Below, piece after piece: positions 8,789 to 18,756 of a stretch of 64,000 bases of DNA. The stretch spans positions 310,001 through 374,000 of the forward strand of contig CP054837.1 of assembly GCA_028768525.1 (NCBI GenBank), written 5' to 3'. The position numbers and the translations under genes are program-made. The notes below the pieces were generated by a model. The model had not been told where the DNA came from. It ran no database searches and saw only the letters and a list, made by a program, of their open reading frames with translations. The DNA is from Desulfobacter sp. (GTDB lineage: Bacteria; Desulfobacterota; Desulfobacteria; Desulfobacterales; Desulfobacteraceae). Position 1 is the stretch's first letter. Each line of letters begins with the position of its first letter.

Positions 8789-9873
8789 GGAGTATTTTTC
8801 CCGTCCTCTTCCCGGTCCCAAACCCCGGTGCTCTTGTTGTCAGCGGGAAGGGACTGGGATTTGCCTTTTTCCTTTTGTTTCATTTTTTTGTACCAGGGCT
8901 TGTCTCCGTACATCTTCCTTGTGCATTCAGGGCAGAGGCCGTGGCTGAACCTGGCATCCGAATGTTCCTGGATATAGGATTCAATGCGGTTCCAATATCC
9001 TTTATCGTCCCTTATTTTCTTGCAGTTGGCGCAGATGGGCAACAAACCGCTGAGGGTACTGATATTCTCAAAGGCATCCCTGAGCGATTCAATAAGGTTT
9101 TCCCTCTCTTTTTCCGCCTGTTTCCGGGCAGATATATTTTTTGCAAAGGCGATGATAAACTTTCTGTCATCAAGGCGCATGGGGCTCAGGGTGACATGGA
9201 CCGGAAACGGATGTCCGTCCGGACCGGCATGGGTCCACTCAAATTCGCAACTCCCTTCCTCGTATACCCTGTCATTGTATTTTTTGACCAGTTCCCTTGA
9301 GGGCTCGCCACCGGGCTGGAACTCCGGTGAAAAATGATAGGGGGTCTGTCCGATAATCTTTTCGATCTCAGCAATGCCGAAAAGACCCGCCGCTGCCCTG
9401 TTGCAGTCCACAAAGCAATTGGTCACCTGATCAATGATAAAAATGGCATCGGTGGATGAATCAAAAAGGGTGCGGTATTTTTTTTCAGACTGTCTTAATG
9501 CCTCCTGGAGGTTGACATCGGCCAGCCAGAGGTCAATCATCCTTGCGGCCACCCGGGCCAGGGGTTTGGCCACGGCCAGGGGGCCGGTGATGCCGAATCC
9601 GCCCACAATTTTATCTTCATAGTATATGGGGCAGTTATACCCTTCTAGAACCAGGGGGTCGCCGGCGGCTTCCTCCGGTGTCACGGCGTACTCTTGGGAA
9701 AGGCCCTTCATGATTTTCTCTGCCCCGGGATGAATATTACCGATTCTGGACTGATCAACGGCCTGGACGATCATCCCACCGGCATCGTAGATCAGAACCG
9801 GCAACCCGGTTTCCCTATGGATCTCCGCCATGAACTCCCCGGTGATATCACGAATTTTTTCAGAAAGGTCCAT
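8785..9873 (-). CDS. Diacid-recognition/PAS sensor with C-terminal cysteine knuckle
   Basis: 362-aa cytoplasmic protein. Residues 5-120 resemble the putative sugar-diacid recognition domain of CdaR (TGLPVLIYDAGG, then RIGNIHPGA, then an IVGGFGITG strand). A PAS domain follows at about 130-250. The tail at 265-325 has CANC and, about 40 residues later, CPEC around a conserved KIRDDKGYW segment, a probable zinc knuckle often found at the end of signalling proteins in Desulfobacteria. There is no kinase, GGDEF or HTH output domain, so it may act by protein contact. The 3' end overlaps the convergent carboxyltransferase by 4 bp. The first possible start is used because an in-frame stop lies just upstream. 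Confidence 0.7.
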   Translation of the reverse strand: MDLSEKIRDITGEFMAEIHRETGLPVLIYDAGGMIVQAVDQSRIGNIHPGAEKIMKGLSQEYAVTPEEAAGDPLVLEGYNCPIYYEDKIVGGFGITGPLAVAKPLARVAARMIDLWLADVNLQEALRQSEKKYRTLFDSSTDAIFIIDQVTNCFVDCNRAAAGLFGIAEIEKIIGQTPYHFSPEFQPGGEPSRELVKKYNDRVYEEGSCEFEWTHAGPDGHPFPVHVTLSPMRLDDRKFIIAFAKNISARKQAEKERENLIESLRDAFENISTLSGLLPICANCKKIRDDKGYWNRIESYIQEHSDARFSHGLCPECTRKMYGDKPWYKKMKQKEKGKSQSLPADNKSTGVWDREEDGKNTP

Positions 9874-9940
9874 CAGGCTGTGAACTCCCTGTTCATTATA
9901 ATAAAGAACAACCCGCTGCCTTGCGATATGATTATTGATA

Positions 9941-10585
9941 TCACTTTTCGGCGGTTTTCAAAACCTTAATCCCGCCTTTTATCCCGTAATACACCAGGAG
10001 AATCCCAACCAGGCCGTTCAATATTTGGACGGCGGCCTGGGGGATGCCCGCCCTGAAAAAAGAAAGACCGAGCATGGCCAGGGAGAGAAAAACAAAGGTG
10101 GCCGCACCGGCACCGATGCCGAATACGGCCAGATGGGCTTTCATATAATTCTTTTCAAAGGCCTTCGCAGAAAAGACGCTTCCCCAGAATACGATGGTCA
10201 AAGGGCTTGAAAGGGTCAAAACAAAACAGCTTAAAAAGCTTTTAGCCGGTGTCCACCCGCCGGCCGCCAGGGGAATTGCTGCATCAAAGGAGCGTATTCC
10301 CTTTTGAAGGAAAACCAGCCCGAACAAAATGAGCACGGCGGCGCTGCCCACCCCGAAAATGGTTTTTATCCGCTCTTCCTGAAGCAGCCGGCCGATTCCC
10401 ATAAGGGATAAAAAAATAAAAATATAGTCGGCCAGGGTCACGGCGGTCACCGCCGACAGGCTGTTGAGGTAGTTGCTCTCCATGGTGATGCCCAGAATAT
10501 AAAAAAATACCGGCCCCACGGCCATCTGGAGAAAAAGACCCGTTAATACCCCGTCTGCCAGCGGCTTGGCCAGTTCCCGCTTCAT
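9941..10585 (-). CDS. LysE-family amino-acid/metabolite exporter
   Basis: Small integral membrane protein of 214 aa with six hydrophobic segments and the LysE/RhtB N-terminal pattern (GVLTGLFLQMAVGPVFFYI, where GxxxxxGP is typical). Family members export amino acids or related metabolites by proton antiport; the substrate here is unknown. The ATG at 10585 is preferred to that at 10600 because GGGGAG stands 7 bases upstream of the former and none precedes the latter. It follows the diacid sensor gene's upstream region on the same strand, separated by 67 bp, so co-transcription is possible but not shown. Confidence 0.8.
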   Translation of the reverse strand: MKRELAKPLADGVLTGLFLQMAVGPVFFYILGITMESNYLNSLSAVTAVTLADYIFIFLSLMGIGRLLQEERIKTIFGVGSAAVLILFGLVFLQKGIRSFDAAIPLAAGGWTPAKSFLSCFVLTLSSPLTIVFWGSVFSAKAFEKNYMKAHLAVFGIGAGAATFVFLSLAMLGLSFFRAGIPQAAVQILNGLVGILLVYYGIKGGIKVLKTAEK

Positions 10586-10777
10586 TCCTTCGCTCCCCAT
10601 AAAGATCTTTGTCAGTATCCATTACACCGCTTGGTATTTTACACAAGGGAAAGGGCCGGGGGAATAGAGATTTCATGGTTTTCCCAGGCCGTGAACTAAA
10701 AAACTAAACCATTTCCCATATGAACTTTAAATTCGGAAACCAGTACCATGGGGCGGGCAGGTTATTCACATATCATC

Positions 10778-10807
10778 TTGACATCCTGGCCGGATCTATG
10801 GCATAAG
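10778..10807 (+). promoter_or_regulatory. Candidate promoter of the rapA-like gene
   Basis: A perfect TTGACA at 10778-10783 is followed after 18 bp by CATAAG, a weak -10. If real, transcription would start near 10814, which argues against the longer frame from 10748 and for the ATG at 10847. Confidence 0.35.
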
Positions 10808-10846
10808 CGCTTATTTTTTCAAATATATCATCCCAGTGACAACGCC

Positions 10847-13540
10847 ATGACCAGACACACCCCCGTACCCAATTCAGCTTTCCGCCTCACCCCGGGCCAA
10901 AGATGGATGTCCGAAACAGAGCCGGAACTCGGCATGGGCCTCCTTGTCTCCCATGACAAGCGGCGCATTATAATCAATTTCCCCGGTGGAGAGTGCACCC
11001 GGCAGTACAGCATGGGGGCCGCCCCCATCAGGCGCACCGCCTTTAAGCCCGGCGACCGGATCACCACCATGGACGGACAGGAACGGGTCGTGGACGCGGC
11101 CACGGAATCCAACGGCGTACTCACCTATACCTGCGGCACCGCCACTGTGAATGAATCGGAACTCTCCCCCTTCATGGCCGTATCCCTGCCCAAGGACAGG
11201 CTGCTCTCGGGTCTGGCCGGGCCCAGCGCATTGTTTGAACTGCGCAAGGATATCCGGTTTTGCCTCAGCCGGTACCAGACCTCCCCGGCCAGGGGATTTC
11301 TCGGGGGACAGGTGGACCTGATCCCCCACCAGCTGTATATTGCCGGGGAGGTGAGCAACCGGTATTTTCCCCGGGTCATGCTCTCCGATGAGACCGGCCT
11401 GGGCAAGACCATTGAGGCCGGACTCATTATCCACCGGCTCCTGGTAACCGGCCGGATCCAACGGGTGCTCATCATTGTGCCCGATGCCCTGGTTCACCAG
11501 TGGTTCATTGAATTGTACCGTAAATTCAATTTTAAATTCCGGCTTTTCAATGAAGAATACTGCCTGGATGCACGCCGGCAAGATCAGGAGGCCAATCCCT
11601 TTTCCGGCGACCAGCAGGGGATCTGCAGCCAGTCCTTTATCCGTGACAACCCCAAGCTTCACCAGATGATCATGGAAGCCGGGTGGGATATGGTGGTCAT
11701 GGATGAAGCCCATCACATCACCGAATCACCGGATTTTTATCAGTTTATGCAGGGGCTGGGCAGACAGACCCGGGGGCTGATGCTCCTTTCGGCCACCCCG
11801 GAACAGATGGGCCCGGACAGCCATTTTGCCCAGCTCAGGCTGCTGGATCCGGACCGTTATTATGATCCCAGGGCCTATGCCAGAGAGGCCAAGGGATATG
11901 AAGAGACCGCCGCAAGGGCCAAGGCGGACCTGGACCGGGGCAGGTCCGTGGACGGGCTGCTGGACAGTTTCGGCCCGGGACGGGTGGTGTTCCGGAACCG
12001 GCGGGCCGCCATCAAGGGGTTTCCTGACCGCAAGGTCATCCTCACCCCCCTGGACGGTTCCCCTTCCACCGGCAGCGACCTGTCCCAGGACCCCAGGGTT
12101 ATTCACCTGGCAGAGCTGGCACGAGAAATCAAACCCGAAAAAATCCTTGTCATCTGTGCCACCGCTGAGACGGCCGAGGCGGTTCACCGGGGCGTTCAGG
12201 CACACATTTCCATTGATTCGACCCGGTTCGACGAAACCATGACCCTGCTCCAGCGGGACCGTCAGGCGGCGTGGTTTGCCCGGGAAGACGGGGCGCGCCT
12301 GCTCATCTGTTCGGAAATCGGCAGCGAGGGCAGAAATTTCCAATTTGTCAGCCGGCTCTTCCTGTTTGACCTGCCCGAAAACCCGGAGCTGCTTGAACAG
12401 CGTATCGGCCGGGTGGACCGCATCGGCCAGAAACATGATATCCGGCTCCATGTGCCTTACATCAGGGGGACAGAACAGGAAGTTCTTGCCCGGTGGTATG
12501 CCCATGGGCTCCCCCTGCTGGAACGGAATATCAACGGGATTCACGCCATTTTCTCCAGATTTGCCCCGCGGTTATCCGATTTAGGCGCCCAGGCCCGGGA
12601 AGGGTCAGGGTTCGATGAAAACGGCCTGAATGCCCTCATCGAGGAAGCCTCGGTATTTACGGCCGGGGCCCAGGCCGCCCTTGACCGTGGCAAGCATATT
12701 CTTCTGGAGCTGAACTCATTCAGGCCCGGCCCGGCCGGAAAACTTGTGGATGCGGTGGCCGGGTTTGACCGGGATCCTGCCCTGCCGGCACTCATGGAAA
12801 CCCTGCTGGACCACTACGGGGTGGATATGGACTATGTTTCAGACCAGCCCGGACAGCAGATCATATCCCTGACCATGGACAGGATGGCGGACGAGGCCTT
12901 CCCCACCCTGCCCCGGGGCAGTGAAATCGTAACCTTTGACCGGGCCACGGCCATTGCCAGGGAGGAACTCAGCTTTTTGACCTGGGATCACCCCTTTGTG
13001 AATCAGGTGGTGGACTTTCTTCTCACCCGGGGCGAGGGAACGGCGGCAGTTGCCGTTTATGACGGGGATATGGGCCCGGGACTCTTCCTTGAATCCCTTT
13101 ACCTGCTCGAAATACCGGGCATTGAAAATCACCCCGACGCCCTTGGATTCATCCCCACTGACCCCATTCATATTCTGCTGAACCATATGGGTGAAACACC
13201 CCGGGCCCTGCCCGGGGATTTCTACGACGCCCTTCGCCCGGAACGCCCCGGCTGGTTCATGGACATGGAAGGGGTAAAAGAACAATTGCTCCCCGAATTG
13301 CTTGAAAAAAGCCTGGGGATCGCAGAACAGAAGGCTGAAGCCATGCGGGGCAACGCGCTTAAAAGCCTCAACAGAACCCTGGGCAGGGAAATTGAACGGC
13401 TCAGGGAATTGAAAAAGGTCAATCCGGATATCACGGCAGGGGAAATCCGTGCGGCTGAGGAAGAACGGGAGATCCTGGCGCAATGCCTGGAAAAGGCCAG
13501 GATCCGGCTGGACGGGGTGCGGCTGATCCGGTCTGAATAG
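10847..13540 (+). CDS. rapA: RapA-like SWI2/SNF2 ATPase (RNA polymerase recycling)
   Basis: 897 aa against 968 for E. coli RapA. The N-terminus FRLTPGQRWMSETEPELGMG matches the RapA start closely, followed by Tudor-like RNA-polymerase-binding sequence (FKPGDRITTMDGQ, ESNGVLTY). The helicase core shows ETGLGKTIEAGL (motif I), VMDEAHH (motif II), LLSATPEQMG (motif III) and QRIGRVDRIGQ (motif VI). Known role of RapA: it frees stalled RNA polymerase during recycling. The C-terminal third is shorter and more divergent than the enterobacterial protein. The ATG at 10847 is preferred since it aligns with RapA and lies downstream of a likely promoter. It converges on the GGDEF-EAL gene with 9 bp between stops. 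Confidence 0.88.
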   Translation: MTRHTPVPNSAFRLTPGQRWMSETEPELGMGLLVSHDKRRIIINFPGGECTRQYSMGAAPIRRTAFKPGDRITTMDGQERVVDAATESNGVLTYTCGTATVNESELSPFMAVSLPKDRLLSGLAGPSALFELRKDIRFCLSRYQTSPARGFLGGQVDLIPHQLYIAGEVSNRYFPRVMLSDETGLGKTIEAGLIIHRLLVTGRIQRVLIIVPDALVHQWFIELYRKFNFKFRLFNEEYCLDARRQDQEANPFSGDQQGICSQSFIRDNPKLHQMIMEAGWDMVVMDEAHHITESPDFYQFMQGLGRQTRGLMLLSATPEQMGPDSHFAQLRLLDPDRYYDPRAYAREAKGYEETAARAKADLDRGRSVDGLLDSFGPGRVVFRNRRAAIKGFPDRKVILTPLDGSPSTGSDLSQDPRVIHLAELAREIKPEKILVICATAETAEAVHRGVQAHISIDSTRFDETMTLLQRDRQAAWFAREDGARLLICSEIGSEGRNFQFVSRLFLFDLPENPELLEQRIGRVDRIGQKHDIRLHVPYIRGTEQEVLARWYAHGLPLLERNINGIHAIFSRFAPRLSDLGAQAREGSGFDENGLNALIEEASVFTAGAQAALDRGKHILLELNSFRPGPAGKLVDAVAGFDRDPALPALMETLLDHYGVDMDYVSDQPGQQIISLTMDRMADEAFPTLPRGSEIVTFDRATAIAREELSFLTWDHPFVNQVVDFLLTRGEGTAAVAVYDGDMGPGLFLESLYLLEIPGIENHPDALGFIPTDPIHILLNHMGETPRALPGDFYDALRPERPGWFMDMEGVKEQLLPELLEKSLGIAEQKAEAMRGNALKSLNRTLGREIERLRELKKVNPDITAGEIRAAEEEREILAQCLEKARIRLDGVRLIRSE

Positions 13541-13549
13541 AGTTGCGGG

Positions 13550-16060
13550 TCAGTCCCGATCCTTTAAAAAGGCCTGAAATTTCTCCTCCGGCAAGGGCGG
13601 AGAAAAATAATATCCCTGGATCTGGCTGCAGCCGTGGGCCTCTAGGAAATCCATCTGTTCCTTGTTTTCCACCCCCTCGGCCACTGTGGTCAGGTTCAGG
13701 TTGTCTGCCATGGAAATAATGGTGGTGACCATGGTGTTGGAATCCGGGTCACGGGGGATATCGTCCACAAAGCTTTTGTCTATTTTCAAAACGGAAACGG
13801 GAAACAGCCTCAGGTAGGAAAGGGAGGAAAATCCGGTGCCGAAATCGTCAATGGAAATTTTAATCCCCATATCATGGAGGGAACGGAACATGGTTTTGGC
13901 CTTGTCCACATTTTCCATGACCGCACTTTCCGTAATTTCCAGTTCCAGGCAGGCCGCGGGAAGCTGGTGCCTGGACAGGGCGCCGGACACCAGGGAGACC
14001 AGGTCCACATCCCGAACCTGGCGTGAGGAAATATTAACGGACACCGTGAAATAACGGTTGAGCATCTTTGACCAGGTTCCCGCCATGATGCAGGCCTGGT
14101 CCAGTATCCATTCCCCCATGGGATTGATCAGCCCGGTTTCCTCGGACAAGGGGATAAACTCATTGGGCGGCACAATACCCTTTTCAGGATGCATCCACCG
14201 TATCAGGGCTTCGGCCCCCACGATTTCTCTGGAGGAAATGGCGACCTTGGGCTGATAAAACAGGGAAAACTCATTCCGGGCAAGGGCGTGGCGCAGGTCG
14301 GTTTCCAGTTCCACCCGCCGGGCCACCTGGCGGTTGAGCTCCGAAGTAAAAAAGGCATACCCTCCCTTTGCCTTTTCCTTTGACCGGTACATGGCCATGT
14401 CGGCGTTGGCGATGAGGGTATCCGGATCCTTGCCGTCCCTGGGGCAGAGGGTGACGCCCATGGTCACCCCCAGAAAGAACTCCTTTCCGTCAATGGGAAA
14501 GGATCTTTCCATGGATGTCTTGATCCGGTCGATGATCATGCCGATGATGTCGGTATCGTTGGTATCGGGTATAAGGATAACAAATTCATCTCCCCCGTAC
14601 CGGGCAACGGTGTCCTGTTCCCGCACCGCCCCCAGCAACCGGCCGGCGAACTGCTGGAGCAGCAGGTCGCCTTTGGCGTGGCCCAGGGCATCATTGACAT
14701 GCTTGAAATCATCCATATCCAGAAAAATAACGGCCAGCCCCATATCTTCCCGGGAGGTTCTGCGCACGGCCATCTGGATTCTGTCCCTGAGCAGGGTCCG
14801 GTTGGGCAGGCCTGTGAGGGCGTCGTAATTGGCCTGGAACAGAAGCTGCTCCTCCCGTTCCCTGATATCGGAAAGGTCGTTGAATACGGACATATAGCGG
14901 ACAGGTGTGCCCTGGTAGTTTGTGATGGCGGTAATGGACAGCCATTCCGGATAGGCTTCCCCGTTTTTCCTCCGGTTCCAGATCTCACCGGCCCAGTGGC
15001 CGTCCTGCTCCAGGGCCGCCCACATATCCTCATAAAACTGTGGGTCATGCCGGTCTGATTTAAGCATATTCGGGTTCTGGCCCAGTGCTTCCTCTGCACT
15101 GTATCCGGTGATGATGGTAAACCCCTTGTTCACGAACTCAATGGTGCCCTCACGGTCCGTGACCACCACCCCTTCCACGGCATTGTCAAATACCTTGCCG
15201 GCCAGTTCAATCTCATCCCTGAAGGCTTTGAGTTCGGTGATATCCTGGATAATACCCGTAATTTTCCTGGGCATGTTTTTATCACCGGTTTGAACCTCTC
15301 CGATTTCGTTGATGATCTTTTCACGGCCGTCCCCAAGGACAATCCGGTATTCCAGATCATAATCGCCTTTTTTCTTTATGATTTTACTGAGTTCGCCGTC
15401 CACCCATTCCCGGTCCTCGGGGTGGACCACATCGATGAAATCCTGGTAACCGGGGCAGTCGCTGCCTTCCCAGCCGAAAATCCGGTTTAATCCATGGGAA
15501 CAGTAAAGGGCGCCGGTGACGATATCACGCTCAAAATCCCCCAGCCTGCCGATGCGCTGGGCCTCCCTGAGCCGGTCCCGGGAAAGGGCCAGGGTTTCTG
15601 TGGCCTTTTCGAGTTCCCGGGTCCTTTCCTTTACCAGGTCCTCAAGATGCCGCCGATGGCTGTCAAGCTCTGCCTCCATGGCTTTGATCTGGGAGATATC
15701 ATTTCCCACGCAGAGGACCTCCAGGAGATCGCCCTGGTCATCGACAATGCCTTTATTGGTCCAGGAGACCCAGGCCCGGGTTCCGTCTTTTTTTATATTC
15801 TCATTGGCATGGCAGGCGTAATGCTCAGGATCATCAAGGATATCCGCCATAAAACCGGCGGATTTCCCCCGGGAATTGCGCTCCGGTACAATCCTGCCCA
15901 CCGGGGAGCGGCCCATGAGTTCTTCCGGGGCGTACCCGAAAAACTTAAGACCAAAGGGATTTATATAGGTGATTTTCCCTTCACGGTCCAGGCTCAGAAT
16001 GATACTGTTGGCCGCCTCTACTAGCCCCCTGAAATTAGGGGATCCTGCACGTTTAACCAT
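13550..16060 (-). CDS. Multi-PAS GGDEF-EAL c-di-GMP protein
   Basis: 836-aa soluble protein: three PAS domains (about residues 8-130, 170-275 and 285-400; the middle one is PAS_3-like), a short coiled-coil between the first two, a GGDEF domain with ARYGGDEFVIL preceded by the RxxD inhibitory site REQD, and an EAL domain with GAEALIRW, the usual DDFGTGFSSLSYL loop and KIDKSFVDDI. Both active-site signatures are intact, so synthesis, hydrolysis or both of cyclic di-GMP are possible; PAS inputs suggest redox or small-molecule control. The ATG at 16060 has AAGGAA 7 bases upstream; the frame extends to 16111 without a better site. No transmembrane helix is seen. Confidence 0.93.
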   Translation of the reverse strand: MVKRAGSPNFRGLVEAANSIILSLDREGKITYINPFGLKFFGYAPEELMGRSPVGRIVPERNSRGKSAGFMADILDDPEHYACHANENIKKDGTRAWVSWTNKGIVDDQGDLLEVLCVGNDISQIKAMEAELDSHRRHLEDLVKERTRELEKATETLALSRDRLREAQRIGRLGDFERDIVTGALYCSHGLNRIFGWEGSDCPGYQDFIDVVHPEDREWVDGELSKIIKKKGDYDLEYRIVLGDGREKIINEIGEVQTGDKNMPRKITGIIQDITELKAFRDEIELAGKVFDNAVEGVVVTDREGTIEFVNKGFTIITGYSAEEALGQNPNMLKSDRHDPQFYEDMWAALEQDGHWAGEIWNRRKNGEAYPEWLSITAITNYQGTPVRYMSVFNDLSDIREREEQLLFQANYDALTGLPNRTLLRDRIQMAVRRTSREDMGLAVIFLDMDDFKHVNDALGHAKGDLLLQQFAGRLLGAVREQDTVARYGGDEFVILIPDTNDTDIIGMIIDRIKTSMERSFPIDGKEFFLGVTMGVTLCPRDGKDPDTLIANADMAMYRSKEKAKGGYAFFTSELNRQVARRVELETDLRHALARNEFSLFYQPKVAISSREIVGAEALIRWMHPEKGIVPPNEFIPLSEETGLINPMGEWILDQACIMAGTWSKMLNRYFTVSVNISSRQVRDVDLVSLVSGALSRHQLPAACLELEITESAVMENVDKAKTMFRSLHDMGIKISIDDFGTGFSSLSYLRLFPVSVLKIDKSFVDDIPRDPDSNTMVTTIISMADNLNLTTVAEGVENKEQMDFLEAHGCSQIQGYYFSPPLPEEKFQAFLKDRD

Positions 16061-16138
16061 TGGTTTCCTTATTTCTATGACAACAGACAAGTCAAAACTT
16101 AGCCTGTCCATCCGCCGGTGTCAAAGAAAATATGGAAA

Positions 16139-18472
16139 TTAAAAATCTTTAAAATCCGCCTCATCCTCATCAAAAGGAATCACCTGGTCAGGACGGACTT
16201 CTCCTGCCTTCCGGGCAGCAGGGGCCGGTGCATGGGCAAGCCGGGCAGGCGCCGGACCATTTTTGAGCGCCAGGGCCAGTCCGCTGCCCGCTCTGCGGCC
16301 TTTGTCTCCGGTCACCAGCACCACCAGTTCATCCACATATTCTTTTAACTGCTCGGCCTGGGCACTCATCTCTTCTGAAGCCGAGGCGGATTCCTCTGCA
16401 TTGGCGGCATTCTGCTGAACCACCCGGTCCATTTCAGATACAGCGGTATTTACCTGGTCGATGCCGGTGGATTGTTCGCCCGAGGCTTCGGATATTTCAG
16501 CCACCAGGGCCCCCACCCGCTCCGTACTCTCGGACACCCGGGTAAAGGCCCCGTTGGTGGAGGCCACCAGTTCAGATCCGTCGCCCACCTTTTTCACCGT
16601 GCCTTCAATGAGTTGCGCCGTATCCTTGGCCGCCTCGGCCGCCCGCATGGCCAGGTTCCTCACCTCGTCTGCCACCACGGCAAACCCTGCACCGGCTTCA
16701 CCGGCCCGGGCCGCCTCAACCGCCGCATTCAATGCCAGCAGGTTGGTCTGAAAGGCGATTTCGTCGATGGTCTTGATTATCTTTGAGGTCTCTTCGCTGG
16801 CCTTGGAAATGTCTTCCATGGAACGGATCAGATCTTCCATGGAGCGGTTGGCGGCCGTGACAATTCCGTTGGCCTCTTTCATCAATCCGTCGGCATTTTC
16901 CGCATTTTCAGCATTTTTCCGTGTCATGGAGGCCATTTCTTCCATGGAGGAAGAGGTTTCCTCTATGGAGGCCGCCTGCTGGGAAGCGCCTTCAGCCATG
17001 GACTGGCTGGCGGAGGAGACCTGCATTGAGGCAGACGCCACCTGGTTGGCGCCCTCGTTAAGCCCGGCAATGATGCGGTTTACGGGTTTTGTGATGCTCA
17101 GTGTCATGAAAATTGCCGTTACAACGCCCACCACCAGGGCCAGGATCAGTCCGGTGATCATGAGGGTCGTGGCAGAAGAAAGATCGCTTGCCGCAGAGAC
17201 TGCGATCCGGTCCGTGGCCTCGATTCCGGCCTGGGCCGTGACCTTGCACGCATCAATCAGATTTTTCCCGGCCTCGGCCCGTTTGATGCCCAGTTCCTGC
17301 AGGAATTGCCAATTGGTCAGGAAAGCCGACATGGCCTGTCTATAGGCATTGCCCGCCGCCTTCACCTCCTGGATCCGCTCCAGGTCCTCGGGCAGGCGGG
17401 TAATTTTTTCCAGCGCCCCGAATTTTTCGTCTATGAGGGAAAAATTTCCCAGTGCAGATTCCATGATGGCGGGACTTCTAAGGGCCTGGGACTTAAAAGC
17501 CCCGATGCGGGTGGCATTACCCAGGTCTATGATATCATTGACAAGGGTAATCTTTTCATTCCGCTCCAGCATATCCCCGGTGAGCTTCGCCTGCTGGCCT
17601 TTGAGGTATTCCGCGCAGCTGCGGACATAGATGCCGGCATTTTCATCCATTACCCCCCTAAGCTTTTTCAGCACCCCGGTATCTGCCATCTCTCCTTTCC
17701 TGAACTCCGCTGCAAATTGTTTCATGGCGGACTGGTATGACCCTGCGGCGGACTCAATGACTGAAAAACGATTCATATCCGCTTCTTTGCTGGTGATGGC
17801 TCTCAATTCCCCCAGCAGTTTAGGCACCTTGTTGAGTTCATTTATGGCGGTATCCATTAAATCCGGTACCTTCAAGGCCTGTGACTTATGATTCATTACC
17901 CTGACACTGGATCCCACATGGGCCAGTTGAGAGATAATACTGATTTTTTTCTGGCGTCCCTGCAGATCGGTCTTGAATTTTTCATTCTGCCCGGTCAGAA
18001 ACCCGGCTGAATTGGTCATGTATTTAGCGGCGGCAGTATCAAGGATTTTCCTGTTGTTGCCCATTTTTGCCGTGGTGTCGACGGTCTGCTGAATCAGGTT
18101 TTGATATTCCTTTTCCGCTGCCTCGGCCACCTCAATCTGGCCTTTGAGTTTTTTGAGATGAGGCGATTTTTCCTCCAGGCGTCTGGCCTTTCCAAGGGCC
18201 TCGCTGATTGCCTTGAGCTCGGCCTGGGCATTGGTATAGTATTTGTCCTCTTCTGTAAATCCGTATCCCCGCATTTCGTACATCAGCCGGTTGGCCGCCC
18301 CCCGAAGCTCCACAGCCACCGCGACCTCGGGCACATACTCACCGGCCAGTTTCCTGCTCTCCGTCCCCACTGCCCGCATATCCACAATGGCCACAATGCC
18401 CAGAGCGGCAGTGATCAGAATCAAAAGGGCAAATCCTGCGGCGATTTTTATTCCCAGACTAAAATGTTTCAT
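16139..18472 (-). CDS. Methyl-accepting chemotaxis protein with duplicated helical sensor region
   Basis: 777 aa. Membrane helix at residues 8-30, an unusually long periplasmic helical region (31-425), second helix about 430-455 (LMITGLILALVVGVVTAIF), HAMP, then the signalling domain with the hairpin tip (RAGEAGAGFAVVADEVRNLA). The periplasmic region contains two similar blocks, about residues 150-255 and 282-388, aligned on the shared SQAL and on SYQSAMKQF/AYRQAMSAF, so it looks like a tandem duplication of a helical-bimodular-type unit. Known role: ligand binding outside alters CheA activity inside. The ligand is unknown and no che genes are in the window, so it must serve a chemotaxis cluster elsewhere. 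Confidence 0.93.
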   Translation of the reverse strand: MKHFSLGIKIAAGFALLILITAALGIVAIVDMRAVGTESRKLAGEYVPEVAVAVELRGAANRLMYEMRGYGFTEEDKYYTNAQAELKAISEALGKARRLEEKSPHLKKLKGQIEVAEAAEKEYQNLIQQTVDTTAKMGNNRKILDTAAAKYMTNSAGFLTGQNEKFKTDLQGRQKKISIISQLAHVGSSVRVMNHKSQALKVPDLMDTAINELNKVPKLLGELRAITSKEADMNRFSVIESAAGSYQSAMKQFAAEFRKGEMADTGVLKKLRGVMDENAGIYVRSCAEYLKGQQAKLTGDMLERNEKITLVNDIIDLGNATRIGAFKSQALRSPAIMESALGNFSLIDEKFGALEKITRLPEDLERIQEVKAAGNAYRQAMSAFLTNWQFLQELGIKRAEAGKNLIDACKVTAQAGIEATDRIAVSAASDLSSATTLMITGLILALVVGVVTAIFMTLSITKPVNRIIAGLNEGANQVASASMQVSSASQSMAEGASQQAASIEETSSSMEEMASMTRKNAENAENADGLMKEANGIVTAANRSMEDLIRSMEDISKASEETSKIIKTIDEIAFQTNLLALNAAVEAARAGEAGAGFAVVADEVRNLAMRAAEAAKDTAQLIEGTVKKVGDGSELVASTNGAFTRVSESTERVGALVAEISEASGEQSTGIDQVNTAVSEMDRVVQQNAANAEESASASEEMSAQAEQLKEYVDELVVLVTGDKGRRAGSGLALALKNGPAPARLAHAPAPAARKAGEVRPDQVIPFDEDEADFKDF

Positions 18473-18756
18473 GATTCCTCCCTATTTTATATTTTTGATT
18501 GGTTAAATTCCAACAGGGCCACCAGGGCGGGACGCCCCCTTTGATGAGGTCCGATGCACGAAGGCCGTCACTTTTTTTTCGTTACTAAAAGAGAAGTCAG
18601 GATCATATGAAAGTGCCGGATGGTGACGCGGCGACTTTTAACGAATTTGAATCAGCGAATCTAAATAATAGATATGGGATATTCCAAGAACCATGTCAAT
18701 AAAATAATGGGAATTTCGGTTTAAAGGGGGCGGTGTAACTGATATAAGGAGCCATT

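Noticed and set aside
11726..12544. 272-codon frame antisense to rapA
   Set aside because: Overlaps helicase motifs of rapA, has no ribosome site and no family features.
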